From the NCBI GenBank assembly GCA_030448245.1, contig JAUJNH010000007.1, positions 1 to 64,000 of the forward strand: a stretch of 64,000 nt of DNA. Direction: 5' to 3'. Below, in pieces: positions 54,301-63,695 of this stretch; the stretch's first letter is position 1; each line of letters begins with the position of its first letter. Origin of the DNA: Acidimicrobiales bacterium. Its GTDB lineage: Bacteria > Actinomycetota > Acidimicrobiia > Acidimicrobiales > JAUJNH01. The position numbers and the translations under genes were made by a program. The notes under the pieces were generated by a model. That model had not been told where the DNA came from, did no database searches, and worked only from the letters and a program-made list of their open reading frames with translations.

Positions 54301-54941
54301 TTGATGCTGACGACCAGCAGGGTGCGGGTGCCGTCGGGCCGGGCGGTGTCGACGGCCAGGCCGAGGCCGATGTGCTCCCGCTGGTGCAACTGGGGCCCCT
54401 GGCCGTCGGTGCCCGGCACGTACTGGTTGTTCATGGCGGGCACGGCCTTGAGCGCCTGGACCACGGCGTAGCCGATGAGGTGGGTGAAGCTGACCTTCCC
54501 CTCGCGATGGCGGCGCAGGTAGTTGTTGATGATCAGCCGGTTGCGCTCGAGCAGCTTCGCCGGCACCGGCCGCACCGAGGTGGCGGTGGGGATGGAGAGG
54601 CTGGCGTCCATGTTGCGGGCCACGGCCAGGGCCGCGCCCCGCAGTGGGCTTCCCTGGACGGGCGGGGCCTGCGCCGGCCGGGGGGCCGGTGCGGGGGCGG
54701 GCGGCGGGGAGGGGGCCAGCTTGGGCGGCGGGGTGGGGGCGGGCTTGGGAGCTGCGGGGGCCGGGGCCCGGGGCACCGCCCGCACGGGCCCGCCCGACGA
54801 GGGGACGTCGCCGCCGAAGAACTCGCGCCACACGTCGGGCACCGACGCCGGATCCGCCTTCCACGAGTCGAACATCTCGTCGACGAACCAGTCGTTGGGC
54901 CCCGAGATCGAGGCTGTGCGCGCCGCGTCCTCAGGTGCCAC
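51297..54941 (-). CDS. kgd: Multifunctional 2-oxoglutarate metabolism enzyme (Kgd-type E1/E2 fusion)
   Basis: The 1,214-residue protein has an N-terminal SucA-like start (PNDWFVDEMFDSWKADPASV) and a Pro-rich linker. An E2 acyltransferase domain follows (RREGKVSFTHLIGYAVVQAL-type region; TGKITPDDFSGVTVTLTNPG; STYDHRIIQGAESGQFLATV with the DHR catalytic block). The E1 TPP domain comes last (GMAHRGRLNVLVNIVGQPYG, HGDAAFAGQGVVAETLNMSQ, YRRFGHNETDDPSLTQPLMY). It decarboxylates 2-oxoglutarate. No lipoyl domain is present, as in actinobacterial Kgd. GTG 54941 is 7 nt after TAGCCT (54954-54949). It is divergent from moxR. Confidence 0.95.
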   Translation of the reverse strand: MAPEDAARTASISGPNDWFVDEMFDSWKADPASVPDVWREFFGGDVPSSGGPVRAVPRAPAPAAPKPAPTPPPKLAPSPPPAPAPAPRPAQAPPVQGSPLRGAALAVARNMDASLSIPTATSVRPVPAKLLERNRLIINNYLRRHREGKVSFTHLIGYAVVQALKAVPAMNNQYVPGTDGQGPQLHQREHIGLGLAVDTARPDGTRTLLVVSIKEAETLDFRGFWLAYEELIRKVRTGKITPDDFSGVTVTLTNPGTIGTAHSVPRLMPGQGCIIGVGRIDYPAAFKAADERALAELGLSKEVVLTSTYDHRIIQGAESGQFLATVEHYLMGEDGFYDRVFESLGVPYVPVRWSRDVNPVDSETARLHKQIHVQNLVFNYRLRGHLIADLDPLDLTAPQLHAELDPATYGLTLWDLDREFLTDGLAGTQRLTLGEILGILRDAYCRTVGIEYLHIQEPAEQRWVQEQVEGRAWTTSPEEQRHILDRLNAAEALEKFLDTKYRGAKRFGIEGAESAIVILDAVLDGAATSGMTEAVLGMAHRGRLNVLVNIVGQPYGELFDQFEGNLDPDTTQGSGDVKYHKGFHGTYTGLSGTPLDVTLASNPSHLEAVDPVVVGMARARQDIRDEAVRYPVLPVLIHGDAAFAGQGVVAETLNMSQLPGYGVGGTVHLVINNQLGFTTGPEAARSSQYSTDVAKMVQAPIFHVNGDDPEACARAGRLALAYRQAFSKDVVIEMVCYRRFGHNETDDPSLTQPLMYERIKHRRSVRKLYVESLVRRGDITVDEAEAALNDFSSRLQGALEETRKAAPPKLSKLPPPPAPAPLLPPAKTAVDEGTLDKVVSALFSQPDGFTVHPKLVKVLEQRRQLWEQGQVDWALGEALAYGTMLLEGHDVRVAGQDTRRGTFSHRNAVLVDYATGAEHKPLDHIAADQGRFFVYDSLLSEYAALGFEYGYATVHRNAFVAWEAQFGDFVNGAQVIIDQFLAAAEDKWDQTCGLTLLLPHGYEGQGPEHSSGRVERFLTLCAEANMQVANVTTAGQLFHLLRRQVVRDFPKPLVLFTPKAFLRAKEAHSLVEDLTDGGFCEVIDDPAVTDRSAVRRVVLATGKVALEALNEKAKRGVEDVAVVRLEQLYPFPEGPVVEAVAGYPGCTSLCWLQEEPENMGAWNFLHGRLHRSFRNDVKLTHVSRFESGSPAAGSKDVSDLERADLLDRALTVAG

Positions 54942-54996
54942 CCCAGGAAGGCTAGGCCCGGTCGGGGAACTGCGGGACCCTGGCCTACCGTTGGGC

Positions 54997-55998
54997 ATGC
55001 CCGTGGACGAGGACAGCGCTCAAGCCCGGCTCGAACAGGCGCTGTTCGAGATGAAGAAGGTCATCGTCGGCCAGGAGCAGCTGTTGGAGCGGGTGCTGGT
55101 GGCCCTGCTGACCGGCGGCCACCTCCTCATCGAAGGCGTGCCCGGCCTGGCCAAGACCAAGACGGTGGCCACCCTGGCCCGGGTCCTGGGCGGCACCGAC
55201 GCCCGCATCCAGTTCACGCCCGACCTGGTCCCGTCCGACCTGATCGGCACCCGCATCTACCGCACCGACGGCAAGGGCTTCGACACCGAGAAGGGGCCGG
55301 TGTTCTGCAACCTGCTCCTGGCCGACGAGATCAACCGGGCTCCGGCCAAGGTGCAGTCGGCCCTGCTCGAGGTCATGCAGGAGCGCCAGGTCACCATCGG
55401 CAAGGACACCTTCGCCGTCCCCGACCCGTTCCTCGTGCTCGCCACCATGAACCCCATCGAGTCCGAGGGCACCTACCCGCTGCCCGAGGCCCAGGTCGAC
55501 CGCTTCATGATGAAGGTGCTGGTCGACTACCCGACACCTCGCGAGGAGCTCGAGGTCGTGCGCCGCAGCCTCGTGCCCGCCGACGAGGTGGAGCAGGTGA
55601 TGGGCGTCGACGAGCTGCACCGCTTCCAGGCCGCCGCGACCAGGGTCTTCGTCGACCAGTCGGTCGCCGAGTACGCCGTCAGCCTGGTCAACGCCACCCG
55701 CCACCCCGAGCAGATCGGGCTCGGCCACCTCACCGCCTTTGTCGACTACGGGGCCAGCCCCCGGGCGTCGCTCAGCCTGGTTCACGGCGCCCGCTCCCTG
55801 GCCCTGCTGCGGGGCCGCAGCTACGCGCTCCCCCACGACGTCGCCGACCTGGCCCCCGACGTGCTCCGCCACCGGCTCGTCCTCAGCTACCAGGCCCTGG
55901 CCGAGGGCGTCGCCGCCGACCGGATCGTCGAGACCGTGCTGCAGGCGGTTGCCCAGCCCAGGATCGACCTGGCCCGGGCCACCGCCGTCCCGGCCTGA
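54997..55998 (+). CDS. MoxR-type AAA+ ATPase
   Basis: The 333-residue MoxR ATPase has Walker A LIEGVPGLAKTKTVATLARV, Walker B NLLLADEINRAPAKVQSALL, sensor-1 PFLVLATMNPIESEGTYPLP, and DRFMMKVLVDYPTPREELEV. MoxR proteins remodel VWA proteins such as the BatA-like gene downstream. ATG 54997 is 5 nt after TACCGT (54986-54991). Its stop overlaps the DUF58 ATG (TGATG, 55996-56000). Confidence 0.92.
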   Translation: MPVDEDSAQARLEQALFEMKKVIVGQEQLLERVLVALLTGGHLLIEGVPGLAKTKTVATLARVLGGTDARIQFTPDLVPSDLIGTRIYRTDGKGFDTEKGPVFCNLLLADEINRAPAKVQSALLEVMQERQVTIGKDTFAVPDPFLVLATMNPIESEGTYPLPEAQVDRFMMKVLVDYPTPREELEVVRRSLVPADEVEQVMGVDELHRFQAAATRVFVDQSVAEYAVSLVNATRHPEQIGLGHLTAFVDYGASPRASLSLVHGARSLALLRGRSYALPHDVADLAPDVLRHRLVLSYQALAEGVAADRIVETVLQAVAQPRIDLARATAVPA

Positions 55999-56921
55999 TG
56001 GCCCTGGACGACCAGCTGGTGCCCGGCGGGGCCGTCCTGCGCGCCCTCGAGCTGTCGGTGCGCCGGAAGGTCGACGGGCTCCTGGCCGGCGACCACCGGT
56101 CGCTTCGCCTCGGCCAGGGCACCGAGCTGGCCCAGATCCGCCCCTACGTCCCCGGCGACGACGTCCGGAAGATCGACTGGAACGCCACGGCCCGCACCGG
56201 CCAGCCCCATGTCAGGGTGCACGTCGCCGAGCGGGCGCTGACGACCTGGCTGGTGCTCGACGTCAGCCCGTCGATGGCGTGGGGCACCGCCGACCGCACC
56301 AAGGCCGACGTGGCCAGCGGCGCCTGCCTGGCCATCGCCCACGCCGCCACCCGCGGCGTGAACCGGGTGGGCGTCGTCACCTTCGGCGGCCCGGAGGAGG
56401 GGTACCGGCCCCCCACCCAGGGCCGGCACGGCCTCCTGGCCGTCTCCACCACCCTCCGCGAGCTGCGGGACCGGGCCCGGGAGCAGCCCGACGGCGGTGC
56501 GGCCCGGGAGGGCCTGGCCGCCTCCCTCCGCCGCACCGGCCGGGTGGCCCGCAGCCGCAGCCTCGTCGTCGTCGTGGCCGACCTGCGGGGCGACGCCGAG
56601 CGCAGCTGGCGGGTGCCGCTGCTCGCCCTGTCGGCCCGCCACGACGTCGTCGTGGCCGAGGTGCTCGACCCCCGCGAGCAGTCGCTGCCGGCCGTCGGCG
56701 AGCTCACGTTGGTCGACCCCGAGACGGGCAGGCTGCTTCGGGTCGACACGTCCAGCCGCCGCCTGCGCGAGCGGTTCGCGGCCGCGGCGGCGGCCGAGCG
56801 GGCCGCCGTCGCCACCACCGTGACCGGGGCGGGCGCCGACCATGTCGTGCTCACCACGGCCGGAGACTGGCTGCTGCCGCTCGCCAGCTTCCTGTCGCTC
56901 CGCGAGGGCACGACAGCATGA
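55998..56921 (+). CDS. DUF58 domain protein
   Basis: The 307-residue protein has the DUF58 core: LRLGQGTELAQIRPYVPGDD, VRKIDWNATARTGQPHVRVH, then TTWLVLDVSPSMAWGTADRT with the VWA-like fold. DUF58 proteins partner MoxR ATPases. The start overlaps the moxR stop. A hairpin element begins right after its stop and precedes the VWA gene. Confidence 0.9.
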   Translation: MALDDQLVPGGAVLRALELSVRRKVDGLLAGDHRSLRLGQGTELAQIRPYVPGDDVRKIDWNATARTGQPHVRVHVAERALTTWLVLDVSPSMAWGTADRTKADVASGACLAIAHAATRGVNRVGVVTFGGPEEGYRPPTQGRHGLLAVSTTLRELRDRAREQPDGGAAREGLAASLRRTGRVARSRSLVVVVADLRGDAERSWRVPLLALSARHDVVVAEVLDPREQSLPAVGELTLVDPETGRLLRVDTSSRRLRERFAAAAAAERAAVATTVTGAGADHVVLTTAGDWLLPLASFLSLREGTTA

Positions 56922-57017
56922 GCGCAAGGGGCGGCCGCCGCCGCCTGGACCGAAGGGAGGGGCCCCGCAGGGGAGGGACCCTGAGGGAAGGCGGCGGCTC
57001 CAGGCCGGCCCTGGAGC
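56922..57017 (+). repeat. Repeated intercistronic hairpin element, copy 2 (DUF58-VWA)
   Basis: GCCGCCGCCT (56937-56946) pairs with AGGCGGCGGC (56989-56998). The shared words GCCTGGACCGA (56943-56953) and GAGGGAAGGC (56983-56992) are identical to copy 1. A CCCC-GCA-GGGG hairpin (56963-56973) is inside. A second stem GCTCCAG...CTGGAGC (56997-57017) follows. Both copies begin at a TGAGCG at the upstream stop codon. Confidence 0.6.
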
Positions 57018-57050
57018 AGGCAGAGGACACAGCATGAGGGGCCTCGTCGC

Positions 57051-58079
57051 ATGAGCTTCGCCGAGCGGTTCGGTGACGTCCGCTTCCTGTGGCTCCTGCT
57101 GCTCGTGCCGGCGGGCCTGGCCGCCTACGTCCTCCTGCAGCAGCGGCGACCGAAGGACGTCGTCCGCTTCACCAACCTCGACCTCCTCGAGTCCGTCGTC
57201 GAGCGCAGCCCCCGCTGGCGCCGCCACGTGCCCGCTGCGGTGTTCCTGCTGGCCATGACCGCTCTCCTCGTCGGCCTGGCCCGGCCCCAGGCCACGGTCA
57301 GCGTGCCTCGCGAGGAGGCCACCATCGTCCTCATCATCGACGTGTCCGGGTCGATGAAGGCCGACGACGTGCGCCCCGACCGCATCCGGGCTGCCCAGGA
57401 GTCGGCCAGGACCTTCGTCAAGGCCCTGCCCCCCAAGTTCCGGGTCGGCCTCATCGCCTTCTCGTCCACTGTCCGCGTCCTGGCCGCGCCCACCCAGGAC
57501 CGGGAGCAGGTCGGGGTGGCCATCGACAGCCTGGTGGCCAACGGTGGCACGGCCATGGGCGACGCCCTGATCAACGGGGTCGGCCAGGTCCGGCCCGAGG
57601 CGCTCGCCGCAGCCGAGGGCGTCGACGCCCCGCCGCTCGACGGCGGCGCCATCAACCCCGACACCGCCGCCCGCATCCCGGCCTCGATCCTGCTCATCTC
57701 GGACGGCGCCAACACCGCCGGCCAGATCCAGCCGCTCGACGCCGCCGACATCGCCAACCAGCTCGGGGTGCCCATCTACACCGTCGCCCTCGGCACCGCC
57801 ACCGGCCAGGCGCTCATCCCGGACGGCCGCGGCGGCAGCCGCCTCCAGACCGTCGCCCCCGACCCGGAGACCCTCCGAGCCGTGGCCGAGCGCACCGGAG
57901 CCCAGTTCTACGACGCCCCCTCGGCCGACGAGCTCCGGAAGGTCTACGAGGACATCGGCTCGAAGATCGGCTTCCGCAAGGAGCGCAAGGACGCCACCCA
58001 CTGGCCCCTCGGCGTCGGCGTCGCCCTCCTCGTCGTCGCCGCCGGCCTCAGCCTCGCCTGGCAGCAGAAGCTGCCGTAG
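57051..58079 (+). CDS. BatA-like VWA-domain membrane protein
   Basis: The 342-residue protein has N-terminal helices (FLWLLLLVPAGLAAYVLLQQ, AAVFLLAMTALLVGLARPQA), a VWA domain with the MIDAS motif IVLIIDVSGSMKADDVRPDR, and a final helix (LGVGVALLVVAAGLSLAW). It completes a MoxR-DUF58-VWA set, which handles envelope or metalloprotein maturation. The micro-ORF MRGLVA (57034-57054) overlaps its ATG but is probably incidental. Confidence 0.9.
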   Translation: MSFAERFGDVRFLWLLLLVPAGLAAYVLLQQRRPKDVVRFTNLDLLESVVERSPRWRRHVPAAVFLLAMTALLVGLARPQATVSVPREEATIVLIIDVSGSMKADDVRPDRIRAAQESARTFVKALPPKFRVGLIAFSSTVRVLAAPTQDREQVGVAIDSLVANGGTAMGDALINGVGQVRPEALAAAEGVDAPPLDGGAINPDTAARIPASILLISDGANTAGQIQPLDAADIANQLGVPIYTVALGTATGQALIPDGRGGSRLQTVAPDPETLRAVAERTGAQFYDAPSADELRKVYEDIGSKIGFRKERKDATHWPLGVGVALLVVAAGLSLAWQQKLP

Positions 58080-58150
58080 GCCTCAGGGGAGGGCCACAGC
58101 CCCTCCCCCCGAACCCCCCTCCGTTCAGACGAGCCTCCTGCGGGCCGTTG

Positions 58151-58206
58151 GTGGGGGGCGAAGCCCCCCACACCCCCGTGCTTCCGGCGCGGCACGGGGG
58201 TCTTCT
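58151..58206 (+). terminator. Tandem hairpin terminator after the MoxR-VWA operon
   Basis: GTGGGGGGC-GAA-GCCCCCCAC (58151-58171) is followed by CCCCCGTGC...GCACGGGGG (58173-58200) and a TCTTCT tail (58201-58206). The second hairpin with the T-rich tail looks like a Rho-independent terminator ahead of ettA. Confidence 0.75.
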
Positions 58207-58231
58207 GGAGGGGTCGGTAGCCTCGACGTTC

Positions 58232-59929
<1,698 letters not shown>

Positions 59930-59983
59930 ACCACCAATGGCTCAAGGCGGTCGACGCGCCGCCGATGCGGAGGTGTGGCAACC

Positions 59984-60199
59984 GTGACGAACGAAAGCCG
60001 GGCGGTGCTGCGGACCATCGAGCCCGGCAACTCCGCGATCTGCCCCGTGTGCGACCAGCAGGTCAAGTTCCAGGCGCGCACCCAGGGCAAGCAGATCATC
60101 TGCAACGTCTACGAGAACGGTACGTGGCAGCGGGTCGAGCAGTACCACCTCGCCTGCTACGACGAGGCCCAGGAGCCCTACGGCGCGCCGGCCACCTGA
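59984..60199 (+). CDS. Small CxxC protein
   Basis: The 71-residue protein has a CPVCDQQVKFQARTQGKQII start and HLACYDEAQEP near the end. Two cysteines plus a His-x-x-Cys suggest a small zinc fold. Its function is unknown. GTG 59984 follows GGAGGTG. It is linked to ettA by position only. Confidence 0.6.
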   Translation: MTNESRAVLRTIEPGNSAICPVCDQQVKFQARTQGKQIICNVYENGTWQRVEQYHLACYDEAQEPYGAPAT

Positions 60200-60237
60200 G
60201 GGAGCCATCCAGCCGATCGGGCGGTAGCGTTCCGATG

Positions 60238-60993
60238 GTGGGGCGACGGGCAGCGACGTTTCTCCTAACCGTCGTGGCGCTGGCCTCGGTGGCGCTGGCC
60301 GGCTGCCGTGGGGGTTCCACCGAGCGTGCCGGCCGGCCGAACGGCGGACCAGGGGTGGCCGATGCCGGACCGCTCCCCAGCCCTCCCAGCCCCGACCCGG
60401 TGATCGTGGCCGAGGCGGTCGTCCCCCTAGTGGAGGTCTTCGACGGGCCCGAGAGCACCCAGGCCTCGCGGCGGGTGCCCTCGCCGCGGCCCGCAGGCGC
60501 TCCGGCCGTGTTCCTCGTCCTCCAGCGGCGGTCCCTGATGGCCGAGGTGCTGCTCCCCGTCGAGCCGTCCGGCTCCTCCGGCTGGATCCGCCTCGGCGAC
60601 GTCAAGCTGTCCCAGCACCGGTGGCGCATCGTCGTCGAGCTCGCCGCCTACCGCCTCACCGTCTTCCAGGGCCCCGACGTGGTGCGGGTCGAGACCATCG
60701 GCGTCGGCACGGCGGCCACGCCCACGCCGGGCGGCCGCTGGTACACCACCGAGCTGCTGCGCCCACCGCGGGCCGACGGCCCGTACGGCGCCTACGCCTT
60801 TGGGCTGTCGGGCTTCACGGGCACCGACGAAGGCCCCCCCGGGGCCTTCGGCCAGCTCGGCCTGCACGGCACCAACGACCCGTCCACGCTGGGCCGCAAC
60901 GTCAGCCTCGGGTGCCTCCGGATGACCAACGAGGCCATCTCCGCCCTCGCCACCCAGCTCCCGCTCGGCGTGCCGGTCGACGTCCGTCGCTGA
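60238..60993 (+). CDS. L,D-transpeptidase (YkuD) lipoprotein
   Basis: The ~251-residue protein has a lipobox VALASVALAGCRGGS and a YkuD domain with the catalytic HGTNDPSTLGRNVSLGCLRM (His and Cys). It crosslinks peptidoglycan or anchors proteins, and is exported. GTG 60238 is 7 nt after TAGCGT (60225-60230); ATG 60235 is an alternative. Its stop overlaps the next ATG (TGATG, 60991-60995). Confidence 0.9.
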   Translation: MGRRAATFLLTVVALASVALAGCRGGSTERAGRPNGGPGVADAGPLPSPPSPDPVIVAEAVVPLVEVFDGPESTQASRRVPSPRPAGAPAVFLVLQRRSLMAEVLLPVEPSGSSGWIRLGDVKLSQHRWRIVVELAAYRLTVFQGPDVVRVETIGVGTAATPTPGGRWYTTELLRPPRADGPYGAYAFGLSGFTGTDEGPPGAFGQLGLHGTNDPSTLGRNVSLGCLRMTNEAISALATQLPLGVPVDVRR

Positions 60994-61340
60994 TGCTCGA
61001 CGACCAGCTGTGCCACCTCACGACCACCGGCCGGGTCAGCGGGCGCGCCCACCGCATCGAGATCTGGTTCGCCACCGAGGACGACCGGACGCTGTTCCTC
61101 CTGGCCGGCGGGGGCCGCACCTCCGACTGGGTGCTGAACCTCGAGGTTGATCCGGACGTGGAGCTCGAGGTGGCCGGTGAGCGCCACCTCGGTCGGGCTC
61201 GAGTGCTCAACGCGGGCACCGAGGAGGACGGGCGGGCGCGGCGCCTGCTCGTCGCCAAGTACGGCTCGGCCGACGACCTCAGCGGTTGGGGAGCCAGTGC
61301 GCTCGGGATCGCCGTCGACCTCGATCCGGTCGGGGGCTGA
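60993..61340 (+). CDS. Deazaflavin-dependent (DUF385-like) oxidoreductase
   Basis: The 115-residue split-barrel protein reads LCHLTTTGRVSGRAHRIEIW and LLAGGGRTSDWVLNLEVDPD, the DUF385/Ddn-like core seen also at 2425. It probably uses F420 or a related flavin. Its ATG overlaps the L,D-transpeptidase stop, an unexpected coupling of a cell-wall enzyme and a flavoprotein. Confidence 0.8.
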   Translation: MLDDQLCHLTTTGRVSGRAHRIEIWFATEDDRTLFLLAGGGRTSDWVLNLEVDPDVELEVAGERHLGRARVLNAGTEEDGRARRLLVAKYGSADDLSGWGASALGIAVDLDPVGG

Positions 61341-61347
61341 GGCGCCG

Positions 61348-62271
61348 TCAGCCGGTGTAGGCGGGCTCGGCGATGATCGCCTTGGCCACCGGTGCCAGCG
61401 GCAGCGAGGTGTCGGGCAGCAGGGCCGGGTTGACGGTGACGGCGGTGGTCGCCGGCGCGCCAGGCACCGCCGGCAGCGAGGTCGGAACGGAGCCGAAAGT
61501 GGCGGGCGGCGTGACCGGCGGGTCGGCCGGCGGAGCCTCGACGGCGAGGGGCGTGGCTGCGTAGCGGGCGTAGGGCACCGACGCCCCCACCCGGGCCAGG
61601 CACACCGCGGTCACCTGGGCGCCCTGGGTGTCGAGCGCGGGAACCCGGACGGGGACCGCCCACCGGCCGCTCCCCCGGTCGACCCCGCCCTCCGACTCCG
61701 CCCGGGTGGAGCCGTCGCGGTCGAGGATGCTGACCCGCACTCGGGGGTTCGGCGCCCCCGTGGGCGGGGTGCACCGGGCGTCACCCGACGTCACCTGGAC
61801 GCTGTCGCCGGGGCGACCCCGGCCGATGCTGAGCGTGGGCGGGCCGAGCTGGCGGAGGCGGACGTCGAGGCGGCCAGGCTCGTACGACGGCCCGAACCCC
61901 GAGTTCAGGCCGGAGTCGGTGTAGCAGCCGGCCTGCACCCGGTACGAACCGGGCGCCAGGTCGGGCGCCAGCCTCACCTCGACCGACCAGGACCCGGAAG
62001 CCGAGACGAACCCCTGGAAGGGACCGCGGTTCGCCGGCGTTGCAGACCCGGCGGCGTAGAGGTCGACCGACGCCGAGGCGTTGGAGCTGCCGGTCGGGGG
62101 CGTGCACGGCGCGCCGGGACCGTTGGTGACCAAGACCGTGGCCCCCGGATCGGCCTCGGCCGGCACGACGTTGATCGCGGCGACGCCCTGAGCGTCGGCC
62201 GAACCCCCGACGACCGCCGCGAGCGTGACGGCGGCAGCGGCGGCGGCCACGACGAAGCCGGGGCGGCGCAC
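61348..62271 (-). CDS. Secreted protein with two Ig/TIG-like repeats
   Basis: The 307-residue protein has a signal peptide (VRRPGFVVAAAAAAVTLAAV). Two beta-rich repeats share CTPPTGSSNASASVDLYAAG / CTPPTGAPNPRVRVSILDRD blocks and a Cys pair each. The tail is Pro/Thr-rich and ends in a hydrophobic stretch. It looks surface-exposed and of unknown function. GTG 62271 is 7 nt after TACCAT (62284-62279). Confidence 0.65.
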   Translation of the reverse strand: MRRPGFVVAAAAAAVTLAAVVGGSADAQGVAAINVVPAEADPGATVLVTNGPGAPCTPPTGSSNASASVDLYAAGSATPANRGPFQGFVSASGSWSVEVRLAPDLAPGSYRVQAGCYTDSGLNSGFGPSYEPGRLDVRLRQLGPPTLSIGRGRPGDSVQVTSGDARCTPPTGAPNPRVRVSILDRDGSTRAESEGGVDRGSGRWAVPVRVPALDTQGAQVTAVCLARVGASVPYARYAATPLAVEAPPADPPVTPPATFGSVPTSLPAVPGAPATTAVTVNPALLPDTSLPLAPVAKAIIAEPAYTG

Positions 62272-62368
62272 CACGACGATGGTACCGCCGGATCGGGGTT
62301 TCCGGCCCGGCGCCGCCGTGGAGCCCACCGCTACTGTCACCTCGACAGCCGCCGCCAGGGGGGACCAG

Positions 62369-62608
62369 ATGCCCGTCACCGCCTATGTGCTCATCCAGAC
62401 CGAGGTGGGGAAGGCGGCCGACGTCGCCCGCGCCGTGGGGCGCATCCCCGGCTTCGTCACCGCCGACGCGGTCACCGGCGTCTACGACGTCATCGTGCGG
62501 GCCGAGGCCGACAACATGGACGACCTGGCCAAGTCGGTCGTGTCCAAGGTCGGCCAGATCGAGGGCATCACCCGCACCCTGACGTGCACCGTGGTCCACC
62601 TCGACTAG
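62369..62608 (+). CDS. Lrp/AsnC ligand-binding domain protein
   Basis: The 79-residue protein is a stand-alone RAM/AsnC sensor domain (VTAYVLIQTEVGKAADVARA, VTGVYDVIVRAEADNMDDLA). It lacks the usual N-terminal HTH, as in many actinobacterial single-domain AsnC proteins that assemble as effector modules. ATG 62369 follows AGGGGGGA. Confidence 0.88.
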   Translation: MPVTAYVLIQTEVGKAADVARAVGRIPGFVTADAVTGVYDVIVRAEADNMDDLAKSVVSKVGQIEGITRTLTCTVVHLD

Positions 62609-62615
62609 AAGCCCG

Positions 62616-62984
62616 TCAGCGGCGGGCGGGGATCTGGGCGGCGCGAATGGTCAGGCCCATCACGAACAGGCCGCCGACGCCGTAGAGCAGGTACAGCCGG
62701 TGCTGCAGCTGGGCCCGGTAGCTGTAGAGCACGCCGACGGCGACGATGGCCACGAAGCCGTAGAAGGCGTGGAACTGCAGCTCCCGGCGGTCGTGGCCGC
62801 CCACCAGGGCGGCGCCGAGAGCGACCTCGACGAACACCGACACCTCAGCCACCAGCGTCGCCCACCACAGGCCTCTCCGGCGGAGCCCCGGGAGCCGGTG
62901 GGCGCCGAGCGCCCAGAGCCCGACCGCCGCGTTCGCCCCGATCACCACCCACGCGAACCAGCGGTGGACATCGCTCAGGGTCAC
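62616..62984 (-). CDS. Small integral membrane protein
   Basis: The 122-residue protein has about four helices (HRWFAWVVIGANAAVGLWAL, LVAEVSVFVEVALGAALVGG, FHAFYGFVAIVAVGVLYSYR, LYLLYGVGGLFVMGLTIRAA). No family is recognised. The start is probably GTG 62984. It follows the TetR gene on the same strand. Confidence 0.65.
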   Translation of the reverse strand: MTLSDVHRWFAWVVIGANAAVGLWALGAHRLPGLRRRGLWWATLVAEVSVFVEVALGAALVGGHDRRELQFHAFYGFVAIVAVGVLYSYRAQLQHRLYLLYGVGGLFVMGLTIRAAQIPARR

Positions 62985-63054
62985 CGCCGCCCCCGCCGCA
63001 CGCCGGGACAGTACCGCCGGGTTCGCGGCCGCCCCGGGGGACGGCCGGCGTGCG

Positions 63055-63657
63055 TCACGGCGCCAGGCCGTCGAGGAGGAGGTCGACGACGTGCGCCTTG
63101 CGTGCAGCCAGGAAGGCCGGGTCGTGGCTGTCGAAGCCGAGGGGGCCGAGCAAGGTGGCCTGGTGCGCCAGGGGGAAGAAGCACAGGGCCACGATGCTGA
63201 CGAAGAGCTGGCCCGGATCGACCGGGCGCAGGTCGGCGGCGTCCAGCAGCTCGACCAGCGCGTCGACGCCCTGCGCCAGCGCGTCGAGGTGGGCGGCGGC
63301 CCGGCCCAGTCGGTGGCCGTCCTCCAACGCCGCCCGCTGGAGGAGCCGGACATAGGTGGGGCGGGCCGCCAGGAACTCGAGGTAGGAGCCCACCAGACCG
63401 GCCAGCACCGCTCGGGGATCGCGGCCGCCCGGGGCCCGGCCCTCCCGGGCCAGTGCCGCCGGGGCGGCAAAGGCACGCTCGAGGACGGCCTCGTAGAGCC
63501 GCTCCTTGGAGGAGAAGGCGTAGCTCGGCATGCCCCGGGACACCCCGGCCGCGGTGGCGATCTGCTGGAGGGACGCTCCGTCGTAGCCGCGATCCGCGAA
63601 GGCTTCCTCGGCGGCGTCGAGGATCGCTTCCCGGCTGGCGGCGAGGTCCCGAGGCAT
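63055..63657 (-). CDS. TetR/AcrR family transcriptional regulator
   Basis: The 200-residue protein has the TetR HTH (GYDGASLQQIATAAGVSRGM then PSYAFSSKERLYEAV). The C-terminal domain is TetR_C-like. It is divergent from the methyltransferase, and the spacer holds a palindrome (63660-63681) that also covers its own -10 TACGTT. Ligand unknown. Confidence 0.88.
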   Translation of the reverse strand: MPRDLAASREAILDAAEEAFADRGYDGASLQQIATAAGVSRGMPSYAFSSKERLYEAVLERAFAAPAALAREGRAPGGRDPRAVLAGLVGSYLEFLAARPTYVRLLQRAALEDGHRLGRAAAHLDALAQGVDALVELLDAADLRPVDPGQLFVSIVALCFFPLAHQATLLGPLGFDSHDPAFLAARKAHVVDLLLDGLAP

Positions 63658-63659
63658 GT

Positions 63660-63687
63660 ACTTGCTGAACGTACAGCAAGTTACGGT
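63660..63687. promoter_or_regulatory. Palindromic operator between TetR and methyltransferase
   Basis: ACTTGCTG-AACGTA-CAGCAAGT (63660-63681) has perfect 8-bp arms. On the minus strand its centre is TACGTT, the -10 of tetR. On the plus strand TACGGT (63682-63687) is the -10 of the methyltransferase. A TetR site here would block both. Confidence 0.7.
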
Positions 63688-63695
63688 GGAGGGGG

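Noticed and set aside
52659-56921. 1,420-codon open frame across kgd into the DUF58 gene
   Set aside because: Only the 3' part (55998-56921) is the DUF58 gene. The rest is antisense to kgd or an alternative frame of moxR.
57034-57054. Six-codon ORF MRGLVA overlapping the VWA start
   Set aside because: It has no promoter or ribosome site of its own, unlike the egtA leader. Chance ATGA overlap is likely.
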